From the NCBI GenBank assembly GCA_039803925.1, contig JBDRZL010000011.1, positions 1-60,652 of the forward strand: DNA of 60,652 nt, read 5' to 3'. The translations under genes and the position numbers were made by a program. This document shows, piece by piece, positions 34,934 to 43,185 of the stretch (the stretch's first letter is position 1; every line of letters starts with the position of its first letter). The stretch comes from a candidate division WOR-3 bacterium. GTDB lineage: Bacteria; Hydrothermota; Hydrothermia; Hydrothermales; JAJRUZ01. The notes beneath the pieces are model-generated. The model worked only from the letters and a program-made list of their open reading frames with translations. It made no database searches and was not told the origin of the DNA.

Positions 34934-35823
34934 TTTTGAGGTTTTAAAAAAAATACATTTTTTAAATTATCAAGAATCCATTCAGTAAAAATCATTTTCT
35001 CCTTGAATAAAGGTTTTAATAAAATTTTATCCTTTTTCTCCATAAGGAAAAATAGAAACTGCTCAAAATTTTCTTCCTTTGAAAAGAATTCAAAAATCTT
35101 TGATTTATCAGAGGTAAATATTCTTTTTAATTTAAAAATGCGCTCTTTTTCTTTTCTTTCATAATTATTTTCAAAATTTTCTTTTTCTAAAATTAAGTGG
35201 TCAAATTTATTTATAATTTTAATTTTCTTTTCAAGGTCAGGTTTTTTATCTGAAACTTTTTTAAGGGATAAAAAATAAAATTTTTTACCTATTTTTTTCC
35301 ATTTCCTTGCATATTTCGTATCCGTAGCCTTTTCAAGAAAAAAATCTTCAAATTCATCTTCAATAAAATATCCTTTCCTTAAAAATTTTTCCTTCATTTC
35401 TTCATAAAAAAATTTTTCGTCTGTTATAGAGTAGAACTTACCTTCTTCCTTAAGTGAATACCATATAATTTCAGGAAAATCATTCTCATAAATTCTCCTT
35501 TCTTTATGTTTTTCTTTTTTGAAAGTAAAAGGAAATAGCATAAATATTTTTTCAAAAAGAAAATTTGGGAAAACGTATTTTAATAAAAATTTTGCATCAC
35601 CATAAAATAAAAATATATTGGGATGATAGGAAAGTTTTTTAAGGAGAGTTTTTATCATTTTTTTTGAAATTTCAATTCCAACTAAAGGTGATAAAGGGTC
35701 AAGGGCAAAAAGATGGATTAAAAAATCTCCTTTACCAAAGCCAATTTCTAAAAATCTTACTGGTTTTGGTCCAAAAAAATTTTTATTTAAGGGAAGTTTT
35801 TCATCCTGCCAGAAAACTATCAT
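34930..35823 (-). CDS. trmB: tRNA (guanine-N7-)-methyltransferase with C-terminal extension
   Basis: 297 residues. The AdoMet site is LEIGFGKGDFL, followed by VGIEISKKM, as in TrmB, which makes m7G46 in tRNA. The motif usually written PWPKxRH is here MLFPFTFKKEKHKERR, changed at the two prolines/tryptophan but keeping the basic run. A Lys/Glu-rich extension of about 100 residues follows, as in TrmB of hot-water bacteria such as Aquifex. The start is 16 bases from the divergent flippase-like gene. Confidence 0.78.
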   Translation of the reverse strand: MIVFWQDEKLPLNKNFFGPKPVRFLEIGFGKGDFLIHLFALDPLSPLVGIEISKKMIKTLLKKLSYHPNIFLFYGDAKFLLKYVFPNFLFEKIFMLFPFTFKKEKHKERRIYENDFPEIIWYSLKEEGKFYSITDEKFFYEEMKEKFLRKGYFIEDEFEDFFLEKATDTKYARKWKKIGKKFYFLSLKKVSDKKPDLEKKIKIINKFDHLILEKENFENNYERKEKERIFKLKRIFTSDKSKIFEFFSKEENFEQFLFFLMEKKDKILLKPLFKEKMIFTEWILDNLKNVFFLKPQN

Positions 35824-35825
35824 AG

Positions 35826-35833
35826 AATATAAT
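35826..35833. promoter_or_regulatory. Interlocked divergent -10 boxes (trmB / flippase-like gene)
   Basis: Within the 16-base gap the plus strand has TATAAT (35828-35833), 6 bases from its ATG, and the minus strand has TATATT (35831-35826), 2 bases from its ATG. Neither gene has a ribosome site. Confidence 0.5.
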
Positions 35834-35839
35834 TTTAAA

Positions 35840-36826
35840 ATGAAAATTGTTGAAAGGGAAAAAGTTAAAAAAGGAATAAGATTATTATTTTTAATTTTTT
35901 TTATTTCTTTTATTTTTGTTTTTTTTCATTCTTTTTCTAAACTGGATATTCAATATTTTAAAAACATAAAAATTTTCTTTTTGTTTTTATTAATTTTATC
36001 TTCCCTTTTTTATATAATTTTTGCTGGTTTAAGTATAAGTTTTGCCTCCTTTTCCTTTAATAAAAAAGTTAATCCTTCATTTTCTATTGAGATTCTTCTT
36101 TCAGGATATTTTCTTGCTTCAATAACACCATTTGGTTCAGGAGGTCTTCCCTATCAACTTTTTTTACTTTCAAGAAAAAAATTATCTCTCGGTGAAGGTA
36201 CTTTTATTTTATATATTTTTGCATTTTTTAAATATTTATTTTTATTTAGCTCTTTAGTTTTAAACTTAAAATTTTTAACAATTAATAAGAATGCTTATAT
36301 AAGAATGATTTTTTCTTATATAATTTTACTTATAATTTTGATGTTTATTATTCTTTTATTTCTTTTTATTTTTCCAGAAGAAAAACTAAAATTCTTTCCC
36401 CTTAAATTTGAAGGGAATTTTAAAAAAATACTTTTTTTCCTTTTTAATGAACTTTTCAATTTTAAAAGGGTTTTCATTGTATTTTTGAAAAATCCTAATT
36501 ATTTCTTATTATCCCTTTTATTTGCCTTTAAAAGTTTTTTAAGTCTTGTTTTAATTATACCTTTAATTTTTTTTGCTCTTGGAGTAAAAATAGAATTTTT
36601 TAAAATTTTTTTAGTTTCATCTTTTATATATGTGCTTTTACTTTTTTCTCCTTCACCTGGTGGAATTGGTTATGCTGAAATAATATCTTTCTTTTTAATC
36701 TCAAAAAATCTGGAAAGTTCTCTTATTCCCCTGATTGTGTTTTTGTGGAGATTTTTTTCTTTTTACATTTTTGCATTTTCAGGTGCTTTTTTTATATTAT
36801 GGAGAATATCAAAATGGAAACTTTAA
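35840..36826 (+). CDS. Lysylphosphatidylglycerol-synthase-TM/flippase-like membrane protein (UPF0104)
   Basis: 328 residues with about eight transmembrane helices. Family signatures LASITPFGSGGLPYQLFLLS and the late LLFSPSPGGIGYAE are clear. Proteins with this membrane domain alone are thought to flip or handle lipids. It overlaps plsY by 13 bases, so the two are likely a lipid-related pair. The C-terminal synthase domain of MprF is absent. Confidence 0.85.
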   Translation: MKIVEREKVKKGIRLLFLIFFISFIFVFFHSFSKLDIQYFKNIKIFFLFLLILSSLFYIIFAGLSISFASFSFNKKVNPSFSIEILLSGYFLASITPFGSGGLPYQLFLLSRKKLSLGEGTFILYIFAFFKYLFLFSSLVLNLKFLTINKNAYIRMIFSYIILLIILMFIILLFLFIFPEEKLKFFPLKFEGNFKKILFFLFNELFNFKRVFIVFLKNPNYFLLSLLFAFKSFLSLVLIIPLIFFALGVKIEFFKIFLVSSFIYVLLLFSPSPGGIGYAEIISFFLISKNLESSLIPLIVFLWRFFSFYIFAFSGAFFILWRISKWKL

Positions 36827-37431
36827 TATTTTCCCTTACGGGTTATTTAATTGGCTCAATTCCTTTTTCTTATATTATAGGCAAATTAAAGGGAGTTGAT
36901 ATAAGAAAGGTTGGAACTTTTAATGTTGGTGGTTCAAATGTATCAAGGACCCTTGGTTTTAAATATGGTTTTTTGGCTTTTATTCTTGATTTCTTAAAAG
37001 GGGTAATTTCTGCTTTAATCCCGAAATTTTTGGGTTTTGCTCCTTTTTATTCCTTTTTATCAGGTTTTGCTGCGAGTTTTGGGCATGCTTACCCTATTTT
37101 CCTTAAATTTCAAGGTGGAAGGGGTATTGCTACATCCCTTGGTTTTCTTCTTATTTTATTTCCAAAAGAGACTTTAATTTTTTTATTAATTTTTTCACCT
37201 TTATTCTTTATAAAAGAGGTTGCTCTTTATATAATTATATTTATTTTTTCTATTTCTCTTTATATTTTTTTAAAATTTAGGGAATTTTCTTTTTTACCTT
37301 TAATTTTTTTCATTTTTATTGTTTATAGGAGAGTTCAGTTTGTTTACGGTGATTTAAAAAGTGGGAGGGGATTTTTAAAAAGTTTTATTAACAGGTTTTT
37401 ATTTGATGCACCTGAAAAAAGGAAATTTTAA
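36814..37431 (+). CDS. plsY: Glycerol-3-phosphate acyltransferase PlsY
   Basis: I place the start at 36814 (205 residues): METLIFSLTGYLIGSIPFSY is the standard PlsY opening, while an earlier start would only extend into the upstream gene. The three conserved motifs are visible: GSIPFSYIIGK, the GxxNVGxSN type motif (GTFNVGGSN) and GGRGIATSLG. Five or so transmembrane helices. PlsY acylates glycerol-3-phosphate with acyl phosphate to begin phospholipid synthesis. The last bases overlap the next lipoprotein gene. Confidence 0.95.
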   Translation: METLIFSLTGYLIGSIPFSYIIGKLKGVDIRKVGTFNVGGSNVSRTLGFKYGFLAFILDFLKGVISALIPKFLGFAPFYSFLSGFAASFGHAYPIFLKFQGGRGIATSLGFLLILFPKETLIFLLIFSPLFFIKEVALYIIIFIFSISLYIFLKFREFSFLPLIFFIFIVYRRVQFVYGDLKSGRGFLKSFINRFLFDAPEKRKF

Positions 37432-38215
37432 ATATTTACTTTTTTTAAGTTTCATAATTTATTCCTGCCAGAAAGAAGAAGTAATAGGTGAAATAGAGGG
37501 GAGAAAGATTTTTAGAGGGGAACTTGAGGATATTATGAAAATTGAATTTGCCTATGGAAATTATGGAATAAAAGAGGAAGAGGCTTTTTTAATTTTAGTT
37601 CAAAAATTAATTGATGTTATTCTTGCTGAAAAGTATGGTGTTGTATTAAGTAAGGAGGATATTTTAAAAGAGGAGGTAAGAATTTTTAAAAATACAAAAG
37701 AACCTTCTATTCTATCAAAAATTTATGAATCTGTTTCAGAGAAAGCAAGGAGAGAACTATTTATTAAACCACTGCTTGCAAGGAGAATACTTGAGGAAAC
37801 TTTCCTAAGGGACACCCTTTTATTTCAAAGAGAGAACTATTTAAAAGCAAAAGAGTATTTAAAAAAATTAAAAAGTTCTAAAGAGATAAAGGATTCAAAT
37901 TATTTTAACTTTTTGCCAGGGGTTAAAAGTGTTATTTATGAATATATTTCTTCAAAATTTTTAAAAAAAGGGGAATTTAAAGGAGAAAAAAAATATGTAA
38001 TTTTTGAGGATAAATTTACTTATTATCCTGCTGAAATAAAAAGAGTAGAAAAAGGTTTTTTAATAAGGGGGTTTTATGTTAATAAGAAAGATTTTTATAA
38101 GGACTTTTATTTTAAAGAACTTGAAAAAATAAAGGTTTTAGTTTATAATAAAATTTTAAAGAGTAAAATTTTTAATATAATAAATAAAACATTGTGGGAG
38201 GGTGTTATAAAATGA
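37406..38215 (+). CDS. Lipoprotein resembling the SurA/parvulin-associated chaperone N-domain
   Basis: 269 residues from ATG at 37406, overlapping plsY by 26 bases; a TTG 3 bases earlier is also possible. The N-terminus KYLLFLSFIIYSC is a lipoprotein signal. The next part (VIGEIEGRKIFRGELEDIM) follows the pattern found after signal peptides in SurA/PrsA-type chaperones, but no parvulin isomerase motif is seen. The rest is helical and Lys-rich. Likely a periplasmic or inner-membrane-anchored folding factor; function uncertain. Confidence 0.6.
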   Translation: MHLKKGNFKYLLFLSFIIYSCQKEEVIGEIEGRKIFRGELEDIMKIEFAYGNYGIKEEEAFLILVQKLIDVILAEKYGVVLSKEDILKEEVRIFKNTKEPSILSKIYESVSEKARRELFIKPLLARRILEETFLRDTLLFQRENYLKAKEYLKKLKSSKEIKDSNYFNFLPGVKSVIYEYISSKFLKKGEFKGEKKYVIFEDKFTYYPAEIKRVEKGFLIRGFYVNKKDFYKDFYFKELEKIKVLVYNKILKSKIFNIINKTLWEGVIK

Positions 38216-38637
38216 AAAAGGATTTTCAGGAGAAACTTGAAGTTTTAAGGAAGAAAGGTTATTTTTTGACCTCTTCAAGGTTAATGATTCTTGAATATTT
38301 GAGTGAAAGTACTTCTCATCCTACTGCTGATGAAATATATAATGCATTGAAAGATAGGCTCCCATCCCTCTCAAAGGCTACTGTTTACAATACTCTTAAA
38401 CTATTTATTGAACTGGGAGTAGCAAGAGAAATCAAGGTTGAAAGGGATAAATCAAGATTTGAAGCAAAAACAGACCCCCATATTCACTTTACATGTGTTA
38501 AATGTGGAACAGTTTATGATATTGAAAAAAAGGATATAGTTAAATTTCCTAAAAATATAGAAAATCACAAAGTAATGTTTGGTGATCTTTTGCTATACGG
38601 AATTTGCTCATCTTGCCAGAAAAAGGAAAGTTTCTAA
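38212..38637 (+). CDS. Fur-family metalloregulator (PerR-like)
   Basis: The start at 38212 gives 141 residues and has GGGAGGGTG upstream. Winged-helix part: RLMILEYLSES, HPTADEIYNALK and SKATVYNTLKLF; metal sites: KTDPHIHFTCVKCG and the second pair CSSCQ, which make the structural zinc site. The HIHF motif binds the regulatory metal. PerR (peroxide/iron) and Fur (iron) are both possible; position D85-like residue HIHF cannot discriminate. It overlaps the sfsA frame by about 34 bases. Confidence 0.92.
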   Translation: MKKDFQEKLEVLRKKGYFLTSSRLMILEYLSESTSHPTADEIYNALKDRLPSLSKATVYNTLKLFIELGVAREIKVERDKSRFEAKTDPHIHFTCVKCGTVYDIEKKDIVKFPKNIENHKVMFGDLLLYGICSSCQKKESF

Positions 38638-39521
38638 GAAGAATTAACAGGTTTGTTACATTTGTAGAATTTAAAAAAAAGAAGGTAAAGGCTTATCTTG
38701 CTAATTCAGGAAGATTAAAAGAAGTTTTAACTGAAGGGGCGGAATGTTTGCTTGAGAAAGGTAAGGGAAAGATTCCCTACAAGTTAATTGCAGTTAAGAA
38801 GGATGATGTATGGGTTTCAGTTGATTCTCATCTTCCCAATAAATTTTTTTATGAACTTTATAAAAGAAAAGAAATTGATTTTTTAAGAAAAGCAAGATTT
38901 CTTTCAAGAGAGTTTAAAATAGATGGTGAAAGGATTGATTTTTTATTTATAAGAGGTAAAAAAAGAATTTTTCTTGAAATAAAGTCCTGTACACTTGTTG
39001 AACAAGGTATAGCTATTTTTCCTGATGCTCCTACTATAAGGGGTAAAAGGCATCTTGATTTACTATCAAAATTAAAGGAAAATGGAGATGATGCTTACAT
39101 AGTTTTTATTGTTCAGAGAAAGGATGCAAAAAGTTTTGCTCCCAATTCCTTTACTCATTTTGATTTTTCAAAAAGTTTATATAGAGCTATGGAAAAGGGA
39201 GTGAAGGTATATCTTATTGTTGCAAATTTTAATGATAAAAAAATGAAACTTGAAAAGATTTTTATAAGAAAACTTGATATTTTTGAAATTCTTGTTAATG
39301 AGTATCATTTATGGCGATATCCTGAAGTTTTTATTGATTATAAAAAGCTAAAAAAAAATTCCTTTTACCTTGATTTTAAAGGGGAAACTTGTTTTCACTG
39401 TTCCTTTGAGGAAAATTTTTTTGATTTTATTTATTTTGCAAAAGAAAGAGGTATAAATTTAGATCCTATTAAAATTGAAAGTAACATAGGTCATTTAATT
39501 GCAAAAGTAAGAAAAACTTAA
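38604..39521 (+). CDS. sfsA: SfsA-family DNA/sugar-fermentation protein with C-terminal extension
   Basis: 305 residues. The family body (about residues 10-230) has NRFVTFVEF, VKAYLANSGRLKEVL, EIKSCTLVEQG and FPDAPTIRGKRHL. SfsA proteins are small nucleases or DNA-binding proteins of unclear role. The last 75 residues (from EILVNEYHLW) are extra compared with the usual 230-240 residues and match nothing I know. The start is TTG at 38604 inside the fur gene or TTG at 38613; neither has a good ribosome site, so the start is uncertain. Confidence 0.85.
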   Translation: MLILPEKGKFLRRINRFVTFVEFKKKKVKAYLANSGRLKEVLTEGAECLLEKGKGKIPYKLIAVKKDDVWVSVDSHLPNKFFYELYKRKEIDFLRKARFLSREFKIDGERIDFLFIRGKKRIFLEIKSCTLVEQGIAIFPDAPTIRGKRHLDLLSKLKENGDDAYIVFIVQRKDAKSFAPNSFTHFDFSKSLYRAMEKGVKVYLIVANFNDKKMKLEKIFIRKLDIFEILVNEYHLWRYPEVFIDYKKLKKNSFYLDFKGETCFHCSFEENFFDFIYFAKERGINLDPIKIESNIGHLIAKVRKT

Positions 39522-39532
39522 TAAAATTAAAG

Positions 39533-40270
39533 ATGGATAAACTCAAAATTCTCCTTGTTAATGATGATGGAATAGAGGCAGAGGGTTTAAGAAGGGCTTT
39601 AAAGATTTTAAAGAATTTTGGGGAAGTTATTGTTGTAGCTCCATCAGAAGAAAGATCGGGTTCAAGCCATTCAATTTCTTTAAGGAAAAATATAAAAGTT
39701 AATAAAATAAGGGAAAATTTTTATTCTGTTGATGGAACCCCTGTAGATTGTGTTTTAGTTGCTATGGAAGCAATTTTAGAGGAGAAACCTCAACTTCTTG
39801 TTTCGGGAATAAATTATGGATTTAATCTTGGGGAGGATACATTTTATTCAGGGACTCTTGCAGCTGCAAGGGAAGGTTATCTTTATGATCTTCCTTCAAT
39901 AGCCTTTTCAGTTGGTCCATATAATGAGCCTTGTTATGAAGGAGGTGAATATTATCTTGATTTAATTTTAAGAAAAATAATTGAGAGTAAAGTTTACAAA
40001 AATAAATTTTTATTAAATATAAACTTATATGATTTAAAAATTGAAGAAATAAAGGGAATTAAGGTTACAAAACTTGGGAAAAGACACTATTTAAATCCAA
40101 TTGAGAAAGTTGATGAAAATATTTACAAAATTGGTGGTAAATTGAGACTAATTCCTGAGGAGGGAACAGATGTAAAGGCTGTTCTTGAGCATTTTGTGAG
40201 TGTAACTCCTTTAACACTTGATACAACTGATATAGAGTTAATAAAAAAATTAAAAAAAATACTTGAATAA
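39533..40270 (+). CDS. surE: 5'/3'-nucleotidase SurE
   Basis: 245 residues with the SurE metal site ILLVNDDGIEAEG (Asp pair), APSEERSGSSHSIS, DGTPVDCVLVA and SGINYGFNLGEDTFYSGTLAAA. SurE dephosphorylates nucleotides and short polyphosphates and is typically next to pcm, as here. There is no ribosome site; TAAAAT six bases ahead of the ATG suggests a short leader or coupling. It overlaps the pcm TTG start by 8 bases. Confidence 0.96.
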   Translation: MDKLKILLVNDDGIEAEGLRRALKILKNFGEVIVVAPSEERSGSSHSISLRKNIKVNKIRENFYSVDGTPVDCVLVAMEAILEEKPQLLVSGINYGFNLGEDTFYSGTLAAAREGYLYDLPSIAFSVGPYNEPCYEGGEYYLDLILRKIIESKVYKNKFLLNINLYDLKIEEIKGIKVTKLGKRHYLNPIEKVDENIYKIGGKLRLIPEEGTDVKAVLEHFVSVTPLTLDTTDIELIKKLKKILE

Positions 40271-40952
40271 AAAATTAGGAGAACTTTTAGAAAGGTTCAA
40301 TAGCAAAAATGATCCTTTTTATAATTTAAGAAAAGAAATGGTAGATAAACAGTTAAGGGAAAGGGGAATATGTGATGAAAGGGTTTTAAAGAGTTTTCTG
40401 GCTGTTCCAAGGCATTTATTTGTTCCAGATAAAATAAAGTCTTTTTCTTATGATGATTCTCCTTTGCCTTTATTAGAGGGTCAAACAATAAGCCAGCCCT
40501 ATATGGTGGCTTTAATGGTTGAACTTTTAGAGCCTGATGAAAACAAACATGTTCTTGAAATAGGTACAGGTTCAGGTTATGAAACTGCAATTTTATGTCT
40601 TCTTAATAAATTTGTTTATACTGTTGAAAGGGTTAAAGATTTATCTCTTTATGCAAGAGAAAAACTTAAGGAACTTTCTATAGAAAATGTTTATTTTCAT
40701 GTGGGTGATGGTTCAGAAGGTTTAATGGATTTTGCTCCCTATGATTGTATAATCTGTTCTGCTGCTGCTCCAGATGTCCCTCCTCCTTTTATAGAGCAAT
40801 TAAATCCAGGAGGAATTATAGTTATGCCTATAGGTGATAAACTTTATCAGGACCTTGTAAAAATAAAAAAGGAAGGAAACAAATTAAAAAGGGAATATCA
40901 CGGGCCCTGTGTTTTTGTCCCTTTAATCGGGAGATATGGTTTTGAGGAGTGA
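40263..40952 (+). CDS. pcm: Protein-L-isoaspartate O-methyltransferase
   Basis: 229 residues from a TTG start overlapping surE; an ATG at 40338 (MVDKQLRERGI) is the usual family start and is the alternative. Motifs: SQPYMVALMVELL, the AdoMet site VLEIGTGSGYETAILC, and ICSAAAPDVP. The enzyme repairs isoaspartyl residues in aged proteins and is common in heat-loving species. It is adjacent to surE, the classical stationary-phase pair. Confidence 0.95.
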   Translation: MNKKLGELLERFNSKNDPFYNLRKEMVDKQLRERGICDERVLKSFLAVPRHLFVPDKIKSFSYDDSPLPLLEGQTISQPYMVALMVELLEPDENKHVLEIGTGSGYETAILCLLNKFVYTVERVKDLSLYAREKLKELSIENVYFHVGDGSEGLMDFAPYDCIICSAAAPDVPPPFIEQLNPGGIIVMPIGDKLYQDLVKIKKEGNKLKREYHGPCVFVPLIGRYGFEE

Positions 40953-40956
40953 AAAA

Positions 40957-41028
40957 TGGAGCCGGGGAGATTTGAACTCCCGACCCCCTGGTTGCAAACC
41001 AGGTGCTCTCCCACTGAGCTACGGCCCC
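40957..41028 (-). tRNA. tRNA-Ala (anticodon TGC)
   Basis: Minus-strand cloverleaf with anticodon stem CCTGG/CCAGG, loop TTTGCAA, T-arm GGGAG-TTCAAAT-CTCCC and discriminator A. The acceptor stem carries the G3-U70 pair that marks alanine tRNAs. CCA is not encoded. Confidence 0.97.
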
Positions 41029-41068
41029 GCTTTTTTATTATAACTTTTACTTTTTAATATTTTCAATT

Positions 41069-41971
41069 TTATTTAAGTGATGAAATTATTGCTTCTTTAA
41101 CTTCATTTACAGAAATTTTTTCAAGATTATTAAATTCTGTTTTTAAAACTATGCTTTCACCAAGTGGTCCCCATCTTTTTGGGGTAAAGGGTATTTTTTC
41201 AGAGAATATTGAAACTGTTTTAACATTCAATGCAGATGCTATATGAATAACACCTGTTGAAGGAGCAAAAACAAGGTCACATATGGAAATAAAGTTTATA
41301 AACTCCCTTAAATTAAAGTCTCCTCTTAAATCTATGATGTTTTCCTTTTTAAAAAAATCAAAATTTTTTTGGATTCCTGTTATGAAAATAGTTCCATCAA
41401 TATCAAGAATTTTTAAAAGTTCATTGTATTTAGTTAAACTCCAGTTAGGAGCAGAACCCTTTGATTCAGGGTGAATTAAAATAAAGGGTTTTTTATAATT
41501 TTTAAATTTTTCTTTTATTTTTGAAACTTCTTCTTCCTTTAGATATAATTGGGGTTTAAAGTAATCAATATCATATCCTGCTTTTTTTAAAAGTAAAACA
41601 TTATAAAAGGACTCGTGGAATTCGCAGTTTTTTCTGTGTAAAGGAATTCTTCTGTTGAATAGAAAAGAATAGAATCTGTAAAGAGTTCCTATTCTTTCAG
41701 GAATTTTTTTTATAAAAGAAAAAAGGGATTCTTTAAATCTTGGAAAAATATGGACTGACACATCAATTTTTAACTTTTTTATTTCCTTATCAATATTATC
41801 AAAATCTGTAACTATGTCAATATCAGGGTGGTTTAAAAGAATTTCTTTATAAAGGGGATTGCAAACAAAGATAATTTTTGAATCCTTATATTTTCTTTTT
41901 AAACCCTGAGGAACAGAAAGGGAAAGAACAAGATCACCTATTCTATCTGTTCTGAAAAGGAGGAAGTTCAT
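41069..41971 (-). CDS. GT9-family glycosyltransferase (heptosyltransferase-like)
   Basis: 300 residues. N-terminal LLFRTDRIGDLVLSLSVPQGLK is the acceptor-side signature of the family; in the C-terminal half FILIHPESKGSAPNWSLTKY and DLVFAPSTGVIHIASALNVK form the ADP-sugar site. Such enzymes build the lipopolysaccharide core, consistent with the lipid A genes in the window. It sits between tRNA-Ala and tRNA-Phe on the same strand. Confidence 0.93.
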   Translation of the reverse strand: MNFLLFRTDRIGDLVLSLSVPQGLKRKYKDSKIIFVCNPLYKEILLNHPDIDIVTDFDNIDKEIKKLKIDVSVHIFPRFKESLFSFIKKIPERIGTLYRFYSFLFNRRIPLHRKNCEFHESFYNVLLLKKAGYDIDYFKPQLYLKEEEVSKIKEKFKNYKKPFILIHPESKGSAPNWSLTKYNELLKILDIDGTIFITGIQKNFDFFKKENIIDLRGDFNLREFINFISICDLVFAPSTGVIHIASALNVKTVSIFSEKIPFTPKRWGPLGESIVLKTEFNNLEKISVNEVKEAIISSLK

Positions 41972-41981
41972 TTGAAATAAA

Positions 41982-42054
41982 TGCCGGGGCCCAGAATCGA
42001 ACTGGGGACACCTGGATTTTCAGTCCAGTGCTCTACCGACTGAGCTACCCCGGC
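41982..42054 (-). tRNA. tRNA-Phe (anticodon GAA)
   Basis: Minus-strand cloverleaf: acceptor GCCGGGG/CCCCGGC, anticodon stem CTGGA/TCCAG with loop CTGAAAA, T-arm CCCAG-TTCGATT-CTGGG, discriminator A. CCA is not encoded. Confidence 0.97.
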
Positions 42055-42136
42055 ACTATGTTTTAATTATAAGGTTTCTTTAAAAAAAAATCAAATTGAA
42101 TCACTCTTTAAATAATTTTTCTCTCCTTCTTTTATT

Positions 42137-42312
42137 TTAAAAAACAATAAATTTTCTCTTTGTTTCAAAATTTTTTATCTTTAATTCACAAAAATATACC
42201 CCCTTTTAAGTTTATTTTCCTTTATGTTTAGCTTAATCTCATATATTCCGGGTATTTGCTCTTTTTCCAATAATTCTGATAAGTAAAAGGATAACAAAAA
42301 CCTATGATTGCC
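42137..42312 (-). pseudogene. C-terminal sorting-domain fragment of a lost secreted protein
   Basis: On the minus strand two frames joined at a run of five G (42203-42199) read PGIYEIKLNIKENKLKRG then VYFCELKIKNFETKRKFIVF and a stop at 42137. The layout, G-x-Y-x-V/I strand, then L-x-x-G-V/I-Y-F-x-x-L, then T-x-K-x-x-V-x at the very end, is that of the FlgD-Ig/Por-type C-terminal domain found on secreted proteins of FCB bacteria. The gene start and body are gone. The 315 bases between tRNA-Phe and the DUF3782 remnant hold only this. Confidence 0.55.
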
Positions 42313-42369
42313 TTATATATTTTATTTAAAAGTTCTCCGAAAGTAAAATTTTTGTATAATTCCATATTT

Positions 42370-43098
42370 TTAATCTTTTTTATAAAACTTTATTCCAAAA
42401 ACTTTACACTTTTCCTTTGCCTCTTCCCTTATGTAAGGAGAAACTATAAAAAGTTCGGGTTTTACCCCGGTTTTTTTCTCATAAAATTCCCCAATCCTTT
42501 TAAACTTCAAAACATCACCATCCGATACACTGCTTTTTATCTCTATTAAATAATGTTTATCATCTTTTATAACAAGATCCACCTCAATTGTTTATGGATA
42601 ACCAAAAACAATACCCTCTTTATCATAATCCTCCCATTTCTTAACATCATAGAACCCAAGTTCTTTTAAAATATCTTTCATACTCTACCTGAAAGCTTCC
42701 TCTGCAAAAATACCCCATCTTGCCCCTACTGTAGTTATAGCATCTCTTAAAATCTTAAAACCATCCCTCATCTCTTTCGTAAGAAGCTCAAACCTCCTAT
42801 CAACTTCCTCAAACCTTTTATTTATTTCCTCAAATCTCTTATTTATTTCTTCAAATCTTCTATTAGTGTCTTCTCTTAATTCCTCAAATCTTTTATTAGT
42901 ATCTTCCCTTAGAGCCCTTAATTCCTCTCTTTGTGCTTTTAATTCATTGAGTATTTCTTTTATTTCCTCTCTTGTTACTGCCCTTTTATTAATTATTTCC
43001 TCAACCTTTAATCTGAAAATAGGAGATTTTTCAATAATTTCAGGTAATTTTTTCTCAATTATTTTTATTATATCTTCTTCACTTAAGATTTTTTTCAT
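42370..43098 (-). pseudogene. DUF3782-like coiled-coil/nuclease-fold gene interrupted by two in-frame stops
   Basis: One reading frame runs through TAG (42685-42687) and TAA (42592-42594). Before the first stop: 137 residues with a coiled coil of 7- and 11-residue repeats (RFEEINKRFEEVDRRFE) and the family phrase ARWGIFAEEAFR. Between and after the stops: SMKDILKELGF, GIVFGYP, then the PD-(D/E)xK-like core DLVIKDDKHYLIEIKSS. The frame is otherwise intact over 243 codons, so two point mutations (probably GAG to TAG and TCA to TAA) are the likely cause. The family is of unknown function, common and often mobile in heat-loving prokaryotes. Confidence 0.8.
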
Positions 43099-43143
43099 AA
43101 TCCAATTATAAAGAAAAAACTTTAAAAATTCAATGTAAATTAC

Positions 43144-43172
43144 TTGATTTTTTAAAATGGTTATAGTATTAT
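43144..43172 (+). promoter_or_regulatory. Sigma-70 promoter of the respiratory island
   Basis: TTGATT (43144-43149), 17 bases, TATTAT (43167-43172). Start near 43179-43181, 7-9 bases ahead of the T-arm-like hairpin of the sco1 gene. Confidence 0.6.
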
Positions 43173-43185
43173 TTTAAAATTAAAA

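Noticed and set aside
36745-36813. Longer start for plsY
   Set aside because: The extra residues only reflect the other frame of the upstream membrane-protein gene; PlsY starts naturally at 36814.
42304-42549. Plus-strand open frames across the decayed region and many shadows in other genes
   Set aside because: They are phenylalanine/leucine-rich mirror frames of AT-rich genes with no start signals or family motifs.
42592-42687. Stop-codon reassignment (TAG/TAA read as sense)
   Set aside because: TAG and TAA both end many other intact genes in this window, so the two internal stops mark a pseudogene rather than a changed code.
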